Positions 1-10,070 of a stretch of DNA of 64,000 nt are shown in pieces. The DNA is taken from positions 4,250-68,249 of the forward strand of contig BRYA01000044.1 in assembly GCA_030267965.1 (NCBI GenBank), in the 5' to 3' direction. Source of the stretch: Triparma columacea. Its lineage: Eukaryota > Sar > Bolidophyceae > Parmales > Triparmaceae. The notes beneath the pieces are model-generated. The model was not told the DNA's origin and searched no databases. It saw only the letters and a list, made by a program, of their open reading frames with translations. The position numbers were made by a program, and so were the translations under genes. Every line of letters starts with the position of its first letter. Positions within the stretch are counted from its first letter, which is position 1.

Positions 1-1281
1 AGCCGTCCTTGCTAAGGTTGGTGAAGCTTGCCTCATAATATTCACGCAAAGGCACAAATCCTAGCATGTATGCAGTCTGGTCATTGTCCAATTTAGCCTC
101 CTTCCACACAAACCAATTCTCAAATAGTCGATTGGTGGCGGCGGGGACCTTCACGCCAACATGACTGTGCATGCTTCTAGTTCCGTTGACGTCATTCCTG
201 ATCACCCTTGGTAAGTTCCCATTATTTTTTAAGTGCTCCTCTGACCACTCAAATGCGTCAAGCAGAAATTCCTCTGCCAATACACCCTTTGCTGACTTAT
301 CCACAGTGACCCCAAAGGCTGCCCAAACCTTGTCCCCCTCTCTCCACAGGAACTTGTCAATACCCTCCTTCAGTGACCCCTTGACTCTCTTCCCTTTTGT
401 GTGGAGTTCCTTCTCTAGGCTCCCAACCCTCTCCAACATTGCGTCCTCCTCAATTGTAAGAGGTGGCACATTAGGCATAACCTCCTCCACAAAGTGCATC
501 TTCCTCCGCTCGTCAATGACTGCAGGCTGTCTGAACTTCTTCCTGACCTCCTCCATAATACCCTTTACTGCTGGATACGCAGCCTTGACATCTCCCTTCT
601 TGGTCTTGCCACTGTTCCTGCCTTCAACACTAGATCTCCTGGATCTCCCACTCTTGAAGGTTTTGACTGTGCGAACATCAACTTCTGATTTCATCTCTGT
701 TGCTCTCTCCTCTGCCTTAAGAGTTCCCACCACGGTGACTGCAGTTTGTCCAAACTCAAAGTCAGTGAAGCTGAGCTTGCCCATAATGACACCTCGTTTG
801 ACAGTCTTGGTCTTTATTGATGCTAGAATTTCAACAAGCATCGCAGTTGCCTCATCAGAAAGGTCGTCCTCATCAAGGGGTGCCAACTCCATAATGTTCG
901 TCGATTTGTCAGGAGATACTACTTTGACGTCGAGGAGAAATTCGACAAACTTATTCCCGCTGCCGTAGTGCTGCCAGCAGACTAGTTTGTGAACAACTCC
1001 TTCCTTTTCGTCATACTCCTGGAGGGTCTTCCTTCGGAACTTGCCCTTCTCACAATCGGTGAGGAGAAGGTCAATGATCTTGTCCCGCTCGTCGTGGAAG
1101 ACATCAGCAAGTTCCATAACCTTCACATCGACGCCGGTNNNTCTTGGTCTGGAGCATCACTCCTGCGGGGAGGTTTCTCCCCCTCCATGCCTTTGAAAGC
1201 GGGATCTTCGCGATCGCTTCCCCCGCGTTGGTCCGTTGACGATCCAATCTCCTCGCTGAGCTCCATGACGCGACGATCCAT
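1..1281 (-). CDS. START-like lipid-binding domain protein, N-terminal part (runs off the window)
   Basis: Minus-strand frame starting at the ATG at 1281 and still open at base 1. The acidic start reads MDRRVMELSEEIG. A later stretch (LFENWFVWKEA, near bases 75-120) matches LFENWVTWTKEE in the START-like gene at 17542-19608, so I assign it to the same family. START domains bind lipids in a hydrophobic cavity; no ligand can be inferred. Three Ns at 1139-1141 shift the frame, because two bases plus three Ns lie between in-frame codons, so the gap length is probably nominal. Upstream, around 1306-1355 on this strand, a GTGAGT...CTCTAG pair with a CTAAC sequence may be a 5' UTR intron. Confidence 0.6.
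1139..1141. other. Ambiguous bases (assembly gap) inside coding sequence
   Basis: Three N characters. The START-like frame on the minus strand is open on both sides but in different phases, so the true number of missing bases should be 1 or 4 modulo 3 rather than 3. Confidence 0.9.
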
Positions 1282-1745
1282 GCTACCACTGCAGATTTCT
1301 CAAACCTAGAGGAAGGATGTTAAGCGGGGAGGGGGCAAGATGAGTTAGTTACTCACTTAAATATTGAATATCACCGGTCCTCCGAGGGGAATAAATCTAA
1401 GAAAGACGACGGCGTCATCCAAAAACACACGACGTGTTTCATGAACCCCCCCTCCTTGGCCTCTTGCCATCTCCATCTCGGGCCACTTTGCAAATCACAT
1501 CACACCGCGCGTAAAGAGAGCTTCTGTGTCAAACAACTCTTGTTCGTTCCCCGTCTCCCTCCTTTGAACTCACTTTTAAGTTGCTTCGTGAGGTTAAAGG
1601 TGAGAGATCACACTCGAGAATTTGCCAGCTGTTGTTGTAAACAAGACAAAATGCCACTGGTTAGAAATAGTCTGTCTTCAAGGTGTTATAGTACGTCCCT
1701 GGAACCCTGACAAGAATATTCTGTTAGTAGGGGCTGTTTCTGGGA
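1282..1745. other. Intergenic region, divergent
   Basis: Upstream region of the minus-strand START-like gene. Apart from its possible 5' UTR intron, I see no RNA gene, repeat or convincing coding frame. Confidence 0.4.
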
Positions 1746-1913
1746 ATGGAAGCTGGGAGTGCGTTTGCTAACTGGAAGGTTCAACATATCGACGAGTCCG
1801 ACACTTCGCAACTGCTTGCAGGGACGGAGACGTACCTTGAGGTGCCGCGCGCAAGGGACTTGAAAAGGTTAACGAGGAGGAGGAGTGATGAAAAAGTGAT
1901 TTACAAAGTCTGA
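1746..1913 (+). CDS. Possible small protein, 55 aa
   Basis: Short frame with a mixed charged composition that looks coding (ANWKVQHIDESD, ending SDEKVIYKV) and a TGA stop at 1911. No family is recognised. It could be the last exon of a gene whose first exon begins at the ATG near 1651, because a TTAG acceptor-like site lies just upstream, but I could not find a splice that keeps this frame. It converges on the minus-strand gene ending at 2048. Confidence 0.25.
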   Translation: MEAGSAFANWKVQHIDESDTSQLLAGTETYLEVPRARDLKRLTRRRSDEKVIYKV

Positions 1914-2047
1914 GACAAACAAAACCAATACCAATCTATTATATTTCGACCCGAACACCTCCCCCTCGTTCAAAAGGAGTCCGCCTTGCCGATATCTCCC
2001 CTCCGATTCCACCAGAAACGGTCGTTTCCACTGCTGTCCTATTCTCC

Positions 2048-5000
2048 TCACCACCACCCCTTAATCCTTTCTAAAACTTCAACGAGTTTCCCCACCTCCT
2101 CCTCCGTGTTGTAGTGTGCCATGCTGACCCTGACCGCCCCCTCCCTCTCAAGTTTCTCTGCCACGTCATCTCCCCCCCCTTTCCTCCTCCAGTTTTCCGC
2201 CCATACTTCAAAGCATTTCTCGCTAAGGAAGAACCCCGCCCTTACCACGACGCCAGATTCCTCGCAGGCCCGAACGATCACGTCGGCCTTGATGTCCCTG
2301 TGGGCGAACGTTACGATGGGCATCCTCCTCTTCTCGGAGAAAGCAAGGTCGTCGTCGTAGTGGCTAACCAACACCACCTTGTCCCACCTGAACCGAACCC
2401 TGCGGAAGATGAGCGAAGGACGAAAAGCAAGAGGTGCAAAAAGCGGGTTAGGGAAATACCCGACAATTATAACAGCAAGGTCAACGTTTACGGTGCAGGG
2501 GTATGACGCGCTTCTTACGCCTTTCCTACAAAAGGCTTCTCCCCCCCCCTTTCAATCCTAGTTGTTTTTCTCTCTCACCTGTCCAGTAGTCTGCTGCACA
2601 CAAAGCTCTCCGCGAGTTCAACGCACCCATACGCTTCCCTAATCCACCTCTTCCCTTCCTCCTCCCCCCTCAAAATCCTCCCCACAAGTCCCTCCTCAAC
2701 CTCCATACAAATCCCCGCCAAATCAACAAAGTACTCCAGCATCCCCACCACCCCCGCACACCCTTCAAAGTTGCCCGTCCCCACCTCCCACCCCTCCTCC
2801 CCCCCCAATATCCCCACCGTGTCCCTCCTCGCCGCGACCGCCCCCAAGTGTGGTCCGAATAATTTATGTGCGCTAACCACGTAAAAGTCCGCCCCCCCCA
2901 CCCCATCACCACCGTCACTACAGTCGTCCCCCGCGTACCTATGTGGTGCGGATGCTACACCGTCAACGACGATAATAACGTTCTTATTCCCTTCCCTCGC
3001 CTTCTCCATAATCCACCTCAAGTCGTACTGTACTCCTAGTACGTTGCTACTATGAGGTACCACAAGTACCTTAGTCCTCCCCCCGACAGGTGCTGAGGAC
3101 CTAATAGTGTCTAAGTTACCTGGAGTGTGAACGTAACCGGATTGCATTATAGGGGTGTCTGATATGACGTTCCACATCTTAACCTTGGCACCAGTACTCT
3201 CAGCTACTTCTAACCATGGTTTTATGTTCGCCGTATGGTTACAACAGCTAACAACGATCTCATCCCCCGGTCCTAGTACGGACGAGCATTTTGTAGCTAT
3301 CAGGTTGAAGAGGGAGGTGCTGTTTTGACCGTAGTAGATGGAGTAACCTGACTGGAGACCTAGGATGCACTTCATTGCTAACTTGCTGTAGTGAGGTGGT
3401 GTTGAGGGGGGGGACGGGTTAGTGTCTTGATATTGTATTTAGGTAGTTCGTATATTCCGCCGCCCTAACCTCTTCCAATGATCCATTACAATGTTGTAAT
3501 CACCCTCCCTTTCCCCCCCCCCCCTCTCTCTATCTATATCTCACCCCCCTCTAAATCTTACCTTTCTCTCATACCCTTTTTCCCAACCCGTTCCCTCCAT
3601 CGATTCCCCAAACTATCTCTAACCCTCTCAACAACCCTCTCCGGTACCTGCGCCCCACCCGCGTTTTCAAAGAAAGCTGTTTTCTCCTCCATCCCAACAA
3701 AATATCGAAACGAACGACGAGCTCGGGACGCGACGATACCGGGAGTTAGTTGGGAACCTAAATAAGAGTTTCGGCGGAGGATGGTGCGGGTACGGAGGTT
3801 GTATTTCATGCGGTTCAGGCTTGAACTTCTGACCGCGTTGTAGGTTTTGGTGTTGGTTGTGTTGGGTGGGTGTGGTGGGGAGGTTTTTGTGTTTGTCGTT
3901 GTTTCCCCAATATCCTCTTCTCCTCTATCGTTTGTAAGTCTAACCCAGGTATCCTCTTCTCCCCCTCTCCCTAACCCTTTTACGAATTGTTTAAGTATCC
4001 CACCCACATTACCCTCATGCGTAGCTTCTGCAGCAGGGATACCAGTTGCGGTGTCGAGACTTGGGGGTGCGTTTATCTCAAGGATGTCTATTGAGGTGGA
4101 TGTTGGGGAGGAGCATATTATCACGTCTATACCAAGGTAGCTGAGAGAGGGAGGGTTGATGAGCGTGTGTGGTTTAGTTGTTTTTTGTTGTTAGTTTAGG
4201 TTGTTATAAATGTTGTAGTCAACCGCTCCGCATTAAACCTCTCCTTCCCCCCCTCCTTTTAATTCGCCCTCACCTCGCCTGGCTGTATCCTTCCGGTGGT
4301 TCGCTCAGACTAGTAAATTCGCTGAACGCCATAAGGCACCCTCTAACCGCTTGTTTAACCATTCCCCAAGTTCCCTTAAAGATCCTATTAACCTCTCCAT
4401 CCCCCTCTTCCCCCATGCTCGCTCTTTCAAGGTTAACGCATATCTCCCCCTTGAACATATCCTTATTACCAGAGTTAGCGCAGCAGTTACTAATATGGAC
4501 CTCGCCATCATCCTCATCCCCCCCCTCATACCCTCCCCAATCCTTGTTGCTAACGTGTAAAAACGCGGCCCTGCTTATCCACGGTAAAGCCTCCCCTGTT
4601 GCGGACGTTCTTAATAACCCGTATAGTCTAACATGTGCCTTCCTCCCAGAGTGTAACATTAGAGGGTGAGAGTACCTTTGAATAACGTACTTCGCCCCAT
4701 CCCCTTTACCGTATGTCTTTAATGGCGACGTGTTAGGGTCGAGGTATTTACGGTGGTTTGATTTACTTAGTATCCATACCCCACCAGCGCCGTTGGTTTC
4801 AGCGTCCTTTATCACCCACATGTTGGGACGGGTTGAGGAAGACTGAGCGGTAGGCTGGTGGGAGGTGGAGTATATTGAGGTTATGAAGGTGGTTACGGAG
4901 GTGGAGGTTAGACAGAGCTGGGTCTCGATTACACCACAGAGACCACCACGCTTTATTACGGAGGGGATTAGGAGAGCTAGGGCAAACTTTGAGTCTAGGA

Positions 5001-5424
5001 TTGTGTGGTTGGGAAGGTGGTTGTAGAAGGTCATGCCTGGAGGCACTGCTGAGAGGTAGTTTTTGTTGATGTATGTTGTTGGAGTGTTTTCCCAAATGAA
5101 TAGTGGGATAGAGGAGGAGGGGGGTTGGGGTGGGGGTGTTTGTGTTTGTTGTTGTGGTTGGGGTTGTGTATGATGCGAGTGTGTATGTTCGTTTTGTCCA
5201 TCTGCAGTGTCTAATTCATCTATCTTATCTATCTTATCATGTTTATTTTGTCCCTTTTTTCCATCTGCTTCGACGAAATCAATTTGTTTGTTGGTCCTTA
5301 TTTGCTCAAATTCAACACATTTATTTACACTTATAGCATCAAGGATTGGTAATATTCTTGTCAAAGCGGAATTACCATTAATTATGTAACTAATTGACGC
5401 AGAAGGTGATGAACAATTGCTCAT
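2048..5424 (-). CDS. Tubulin-tyrosine-ligase-like domain joined to a class V aminotransferase (cysteine desulfurase-like)
   Basis: Proposed exons, in transcript order: 5424-4274, 4140-3562, 3508-3470 (a tentative 39-nt exon), 3385-2579 and 2400-2048. All phases agree. Exon 1 carries ATP-grasp/TTL features (WVIKDAETNGAGG, YVIQRYSHPLM, HVRLYGLL, HISNCCANSGN). Exon 2 continues with YLGIDVIIC and DILEINAPPSLD, the end of a TTL fold, then stays open into a basic linker and FFENAGGAQVPERVV, the start of a PLP-dependent class V aminotransferase. Exon 4 has NSTSLFNLIA, CNHTANIKPW, VVDGVAS and the PLP lysine in SAHKLFGPHLG; exon 5 is the C-terminal domain. The likely start is the ATG at 5424; an in-frame ATG at 5646 would add a pyrimidine-encoded stretch that looks like UTR. 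Alternatively there are two genes, with the second starting at the methionine of MKYNLRTRT (about 3809), whose Arg-rich leader looks mitochondrial. But no stop separates them. Confidence 0.65.
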
Positions 5425-6180
5425 CCTTTTTAATTTATGGGAGGAGAGGAAGAAAGAGAAGGGAGGGCTGGGGAAAGGGAGAATGAAGGTAATAAATCCA
5501 AAAGAACGAGAAAGGAAACAACGCTGGAAAAAAAGACGCTTGGCCCTGCAATTCCCCTCCAATTCCCAACTCTCGCTTCCAATCTCTCTCCTTCTTTTAA
5601 TCAATCCAGATTTCAATCCTGATTTCATTCCTGTTCCTCTCCTCACCCACAGAGGGATTGATCGAGGCTATTTTGGGAAAAGGTCCCAGAGTTTTCAACT
5701 TAACGTTTTATTCCTTCTTATCACGTTACAAGGGTAAGTATTGAATGCTTGATACCGGTGTCCTCTTAAAAGTCCCGTTAAATGTCATCCGATGGAGAAA
5801 GTGAGGGGAAATGACTCCAAAATCGACGAGCTAAGCTCTCAATTTTCATCCAAAATTGACTCTCCTGACCCACAATTATCCACCTTATTAACACATCCCC
5901 CTTACTAACACACAACATAACACCATACAGTCTAACTATATACATTTAACACATCATAAGCCACTTTTATTACCCTAATCCTACAAACGAGCACGCAACA
6001 AACGAGGACACTACAAACAAAGGCGCTACAAACAAATACGCAACAAACGACGACGCTACAAACGACAGTCCTCCACACAACATCCTCCACAAAGCGTCAT
6101 CTCCACAACAAACCCCACACAGCCACCCCACCTTCACTCATCCACCAACTTAAGCCTAAACACATACCAAGACCACAAAC
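5425..6180. other. Divergent intergenic region
   Basis: Lies between the minus-strand TTL-like gene and SEC11. Holds the A/C-rich 15-nt repeat array at 5981-6070 and a pyrimidine-rich stretch next to the TTL-like start; otherwise I see nothing coding. Confidence 0.5.
5981..6070. repeat. 15-nt tandem repeat, six copies, upstream of SEC11
   Basis: Six consecutive 15-nt units with consensus CTACAAACGANNACG (units start at 5981, 5996, 6011, 6026, 6041 and 6056). Non-coding position, ending 110 nt before the SEC11 ATG. Confidence 0.85.
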
Positions 6181-7038
6181 ATGTACGCTATGATTAAGGG
6201 AGTAGTTGATAAACAGACCTCAGAGGTGAGAGTTGGAAGAAACTTTACGAGGGAGGGAGGAAGAAGAGAGAGAGGAGAAAGAGAGAGAGAGAGTTTCGTT
6301 TGGGACTGGGAAACCTTCCCCAAATATCACAACGTTCTTCATATTTTTTCCAACCCCCTCCCCCCCCCCCTTCCCCCCCCCCCCTGCCCCCCTTCCACAG
6401 CTTCGTAAGCTATGGGATAACAAGCGCGCACTCCTCTTCCAGCTCCTCAACCTCTCCATGATAGTATTCTCCGCCCTCATGATATGGAAGTCCCTAATCG
6501 TCGTCACCAAATCAGAAAGCCCGGTGGTCGTTGTACTTAGCGGAAGCATGGAACCGGCGTTCCAGAGAGGGGATATTCTTTTTCTGAATAATCAAGATAC
6601 ACCTATTAGGGTTGGGGAGATTGTCGTTTTCAAGGTAAGAGAGAGATTACGGGGGTTGGGGTTTTGGGGTTGAGGCCGACTTGTGTGTGGGTTATGAAAA
6701 ACACACATGTCTATATTAATTAACCCTTCCCCCCCTCCCTCCCCCCATAGATCAAGGATCGTGACATCCCTATAGTCCACCGAGTCCTAAAAGTCCACGA
6801 GTCCCCCTCCGGTGTAGTCGAACTCCTAACCAAAGGTGACAACAATCGTATAGACGATCGTTCCCTATACGCCCCAGGACAAATGTGGTTAAGAAGGGAA
6901 GACGTTTTAGGAAGAGCGGTCGGGACGCTGAGGTATATTGGGATGGTCACGATTATGCTTAATGATTACCCACCGGTTAAGTATGTGTTGGTGGGACTTA
7001 TGGGGCTTTTTGTACTTACTAATAAGGAGGGGGGGTAA
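6181..7038 (+). CDS. SEC11: Signal peptidase complex catalytic subunit SEC11
   Basis: Exons 6181-6225, 6401-6634 and 6751-7038 (phase 0 junctions) give 188 aa, close to the usual size of about 180. The enzyme removes signal peptides in the ER membrane. Seen here: an N-terminal membrane segment ([17 protein letters not shown]), the catalytic serine in VLSGSMEP (about residue 64), the catalytic histidine in IPIVHRV (about residue 103), the TKGDNN...DD box with the acidic catalytic residue, and a hydrophobic C-terminal segment. Eukaryotic SEC11 uses Ser-His-Asp rather than the Ser-Lys of bacterial enzymes, and this fits. Intron 1 contains a purine run followed by a long C tract before CACAG. The first exon is only 15 codons. 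Confidence 0.93.
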
Positions 7039-7273
7039 ATGACAGACACATTGTACAGTGTCCTCAAGATCTGGTTGGGAATTATGGGACGCTTCGGATC
7101 TCACAAATAAGGAGGGGGGGGAGAATTCAAAGTGAGGGGGAAGAAGGGTGTGGGGGGGGGGACAGGGCTAACACCGTGTTAAGGGGGGTGCGTAAGGTTT
7201 GTGAAAAGGGTTGTGTTGGTTGGAAAGAAAGAAACTCAACATTTTGTTCATAATCCATTAACTATATTAAGGC

Positions 7274-7560
7274 CTAACCCTTAGGTAGGAAAGTGTCACC
7301 GGGTAAACAAACCCTGCAATTCCCTCGCTCGCACTTCTTGTTCTTCTTCATATCCCAAACGCACTCTTCCCCTTCGTTTGTTCTTGTGTAAGTCATTGAT
7401 GGCACACGGATGGTAGATGATACTTTAGTACTCTCTGTCGTTAAGGTTGAGGTTGTTGTTTGGGAGGTTAGTGAGGAGGTGGTGGTTGAGGTGGATGATG
7501 AGGGAAGGGTGGAACGGGAACGACGCTTGGAACCACGGCTTGACTTTATTAAACCAATCT
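7274..7560 (-). CDS. Probable last exon of an unrecognised small Ser/Thr-rich, Cys-containing protein
   Basis: Open minus-strand frame of about 95 codons ending at TAG (7276-7274), without an internal ATG, so it would need an upstream exon. It reads as a basic stretch (SSRGSKRRSRS), a long Ser/Thr-rich linker, then a compact Cys-rich tail (EGEECVWDMKKNKKC and GNCRVCLPGDTF). The acceptor is likely the AAG just above 7560 after a long pyrimidine tract; an upstream exon might be the ATG AAT AAG near 7767. No family recognised; chance openness in low-complexity DNA is possible. Confidence 0.35.
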
Positions 7561-7869
7561 TGGAATCGAGGAGGGGGAGGGGGGAGGGGTTTTCAGGGGG
7601 GTTTCAAGGGATTTAGAGGGGGTTTGTATGGAGATGCTTGTTAAGACGTATATGATGTTCTGTATATTATTATTGTCGTTGATGGGTTGAGATTGAGTTG
7701 TTTATTGTGGCCTTCTTTTTGCTCAAGTCCTCAATACTCAGAAAATAACCAAAAACCTTATTCATCGTAATTTAAACGCCCATTGAAAACTCTACGGGAT
7801 AAGTTATTCTCGATCAATCTCATCTGATCCCTTCTAATCTTTCCTCGTTCCTTTCTTCTGTCCATAAAA

Positions 7870-9048
7870 ATGGGTCGAAAGCGTGTTGTGTTCTGCCATG
7901 GTCTCGAATCAGGTCCCTCCGGCAGGAAAGCGCGCTACCTCAGGCGTCACTTTCCGTCCACAATAGTCCCCGACTTGGAAATGTCTGCCTTCAGTTTAGC
8001 AAAACGAAATTCCTTTATCAGGAAGAATTTGAACGTTCGAGCGAGTCTTATAGGGTGTGCTAAAATTGCACTAGCTGCAATTGAGCAGCAGACGGATCCT
8101 GACGACGACGTAATCTTAGTGGGTTCCTCTTGGGGGGGGCTCGTCGCCCTTTCTCTCATTACTGATCATGGCTTCAAACCTTACAAGACAGTGCTTATAG
8201 CCCCGGCTTTGTCGATCCATGGGATTGCTGCGAGATTCTTTCCAGACTTTATGCCGTCCTGTTTGCCTTCGGAAATGTCTATCGTACTAATTCACGGGAC
8301 GGCGGATGAAACCGTTAACTTCAAATCCAGCCAAGAGCTCGCTGCTAAGTTCCCTCAACAAATAACATTCACGGTGGTCGAAAACGGCGACCATCGTCTC
8401 AACGACTACCTTATAAATCCGAGTAAAGGTTATCCCGAAGGCCGCCTATTAGAAATTCTGAAAAGAACTTGCCAAGCAGAACAAGCTCCTCAAAGTGTCC
8501 CTATGTCGGTATCTTCAACTGGCGGCGCAACCTTATCTGACTTCAAAAATTTCCACGGTATGTTAATCTCTCCATATCTTGCTAAGTTATGCATCGCTCA
8601 GTTCTCAGGTGGCAAGGTCCTGTTCATGCCCCTCTCAACGCCTCCGTCTCGCTACGAGGACTACCTTTTCAAGGGGAGCGATATTACCTTGTTTTCTTAC
8701 TACCTTGTGACGATGTACTCGTTCACGATGCTTTCTACCTTGCTACGCTGCACGGAGCTCCTGGCCGCTGAAGAGAGCTTAACCGGCGGTGGGCTTGACC
8801 TCAAGAAATCCGGAGACTTACCTCAAGACGTTCTCCTGTTCCTCGGTAAGAACGTAGCGGTCATAAGGTACTTCTCTTATAACTTCAAAACACCAAAGCT
8901 AAGGGTTAAAATGTGGCACGTGGTAGACAGGAATACTGGCGTTGTGAATTTAGTTGAAATCTTTGACTTGGGGATTATATCACCTGTTACTGCTGGGCTT
9001 GGGGTTGTTATGGCTACCGTATTTATATTTTTTAAGGCAACACGGTGA
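7870..9048 (+). CDS. Alpha/beta-hydrolase with an unusual C-terminal membrane-linked extension
   Basis: Single exon, 392 aa. Residues 1-190 form an alpha/beta-hydrolase of the YqiA/UPF0227-like esterase type: VVFCHGLESGPSG near the start, nucleophile elbow GSSWGG (Ser87), acid in HGTADETV (Asp146) and histidine in ENGDHRLND (His175). The remaining 200 residues are not recognisable and include hydrophobic stretches (SYYLVTMYSFTML, and near the end GLGVVMATVFIFF), so the protein may be anchored at its C terminus. The substrate is unknown; related enzymes hydrolyse small esters. Confidence 0.75.
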   Translation: MGRKRVVFCHGLESGPSGRKARYLRRHFPSTIVPDLEMSAFSLAKRNSFIRKNLNVRASLIGCAKIALAAIEQQTDPDDDVILVGSSWGGLVALSLITDHGFKPYKTVLIAPALSIHGIAARFFPDFMPSCLPSEMSIVLIHGTADETVNFKSSQELAAKFPQQITFTVVENGDHRLNDYLINPSKGYPEGRLLEILKRTCQAEQAPQSVPMSVSSTGGATLSDFKNFHGMLISPYLAKLCIAQFSGGKVLFMPLSTPPSRYEDYLFKGSDITLFSYYLVTMYSFTMLSTLLRCTELLAAEESLTGGGLDLKKSGDLPQDVLLFLGKNVAVIRYFSYNFKTPKLRVKMWHVVDRNTGVVNLVEIFDLGIISPVTAGLGVVMATVFIFFKATR

Positions 9049-9435
9049 CAGTTACAGAAGCTGAAACCACGCTTAATTAGAGCTTAATTAGTTGCTCGAG
9101 AAACTACGTTTTTTTTCTCTTTTCTGTCTTCCTCTCTTCCTTTCCCCTCTCCCCTCTCTTCCTCCCCTCTCTCTCTTGGCAAATTTATTTGCAATAATTC
9201 ATAATGGTGCGTCCGCTAAAATCTATTAAAAACGGTCTGAAATTCATTGTATATACATCACGTAACAATAAAGAGGGTCGTGTTGTCATTTAACGTGCTC
9301 AAAGGCTTAATATCCATTAACCCTCTCATCGTCCAATGCCAATGATGCCATCTTTCTCTCCTTTCTTACCCTCTCTCCTGCCTTCTTATCCCATTCTCTT
9401 CCTCACTACAAACCTCACTACAAACCACAACACAG
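9049..9435. other. Intergenic region, then probable first intron of the V-ATPase F gene
   Basis: Pyrimidine-rich stretches and no clear coding frame, apart from the possible start codon at 9204. Much of it may be the first intron of the V-ATPase F gene. Confidence 0.4.
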
Positions 9436-9783
9436 TCTGAAGGGAAACTAGTAGCAATAATAGGAGATAGTGATACAGTATCAGGTTTCCTTCTTGCTGG
9501 TTGTGGCCATCGTACTCCAACCTCAACTAACTTTCTCGTCGTCGAGCCCACAACACCCGTATCCCGCGTCGAGGATTGTTTTAATTCCCTAATCGCCCGT
9601 ACCGACATCGGTATAATCCTCATAAACCAGCACGTAGCAAACACCATACGTCACGTACTGTCAAGGTACTCGGAGGTCGTGCCTACGGTGCTTGAGATCC
9701 CTAGTAAGGACCACCCGTACGACCCGGAGAAGGACTATATCATGCAGAGGGTTAACATGTACCTGGGAGCGGGACAGGAATAA
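9204..9783 (+). CDS. VMA7: V-type ATPase subunit F
   Basis: The body exon 9436-9783 (115 codons plus TAA) is clearly subunit F of the V1 stalk: EGKLVAIIGDSDTVSGF, LLAGCGHRT, DIGIILINQHVA, VLSRYSEVVPTVLEIPSK, HPYDPEKD. Subunit F sits on the central rotor stalk of the proton pump that acidifies vacuoles and endosomes. Length matches the family (about 120 aa). The frame has no ATG before the AACACAG acceptor at 9435. The best candidate first exon is the ATG alone at 9204-9206, followed directly by a GTGCGT donor, which would give MSEGKLVAII. The first exon is inference; the body is secure. Confidence 0.85.
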
Positions 9784-10070
9784 GAAGGGGGGGGAGAAGG
9801 GGTGGAGGGGGGGGGATGGATTGTTTTTATTGTTGACGCGCCTTTAGGCGCCGGGGGAGAGGGGGGTGGAGGAGAGAGGGACGGAGGGTAGGGTCTTGTT
9901 CCCGAACAACAGACACCCGGAACGAGGTGCCTTGCACTTTTACCAAACCCTTCAGTTGTAAACTTAGCAGTGTTTTATCTGAAAATCACGTTGTCTAAAT
10001 TATACATATTGGGGACTTGGGAGAGGTGGGAAGGCGAGTGCCGCCTTCCCCCACTCTTTCCCCCTTTATT

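Noticed and set aside
171..968. Plus-strand 265-aa ORF
   Set aside because: It is the mirror of the minus-strand START-like frame, whose translation matches a second gene in the window; the plus-strand protein is Ser/Leu/Pro-rich and has no features.
5425..5646. Longer N terminus for the TTL-like protein starting at 5646
   Set aside because: The extra residues come from pyrimidine-rich DNA (FITFILPFPSPPF) that looks like UTR; the ATG at 5424 gives a normal start.
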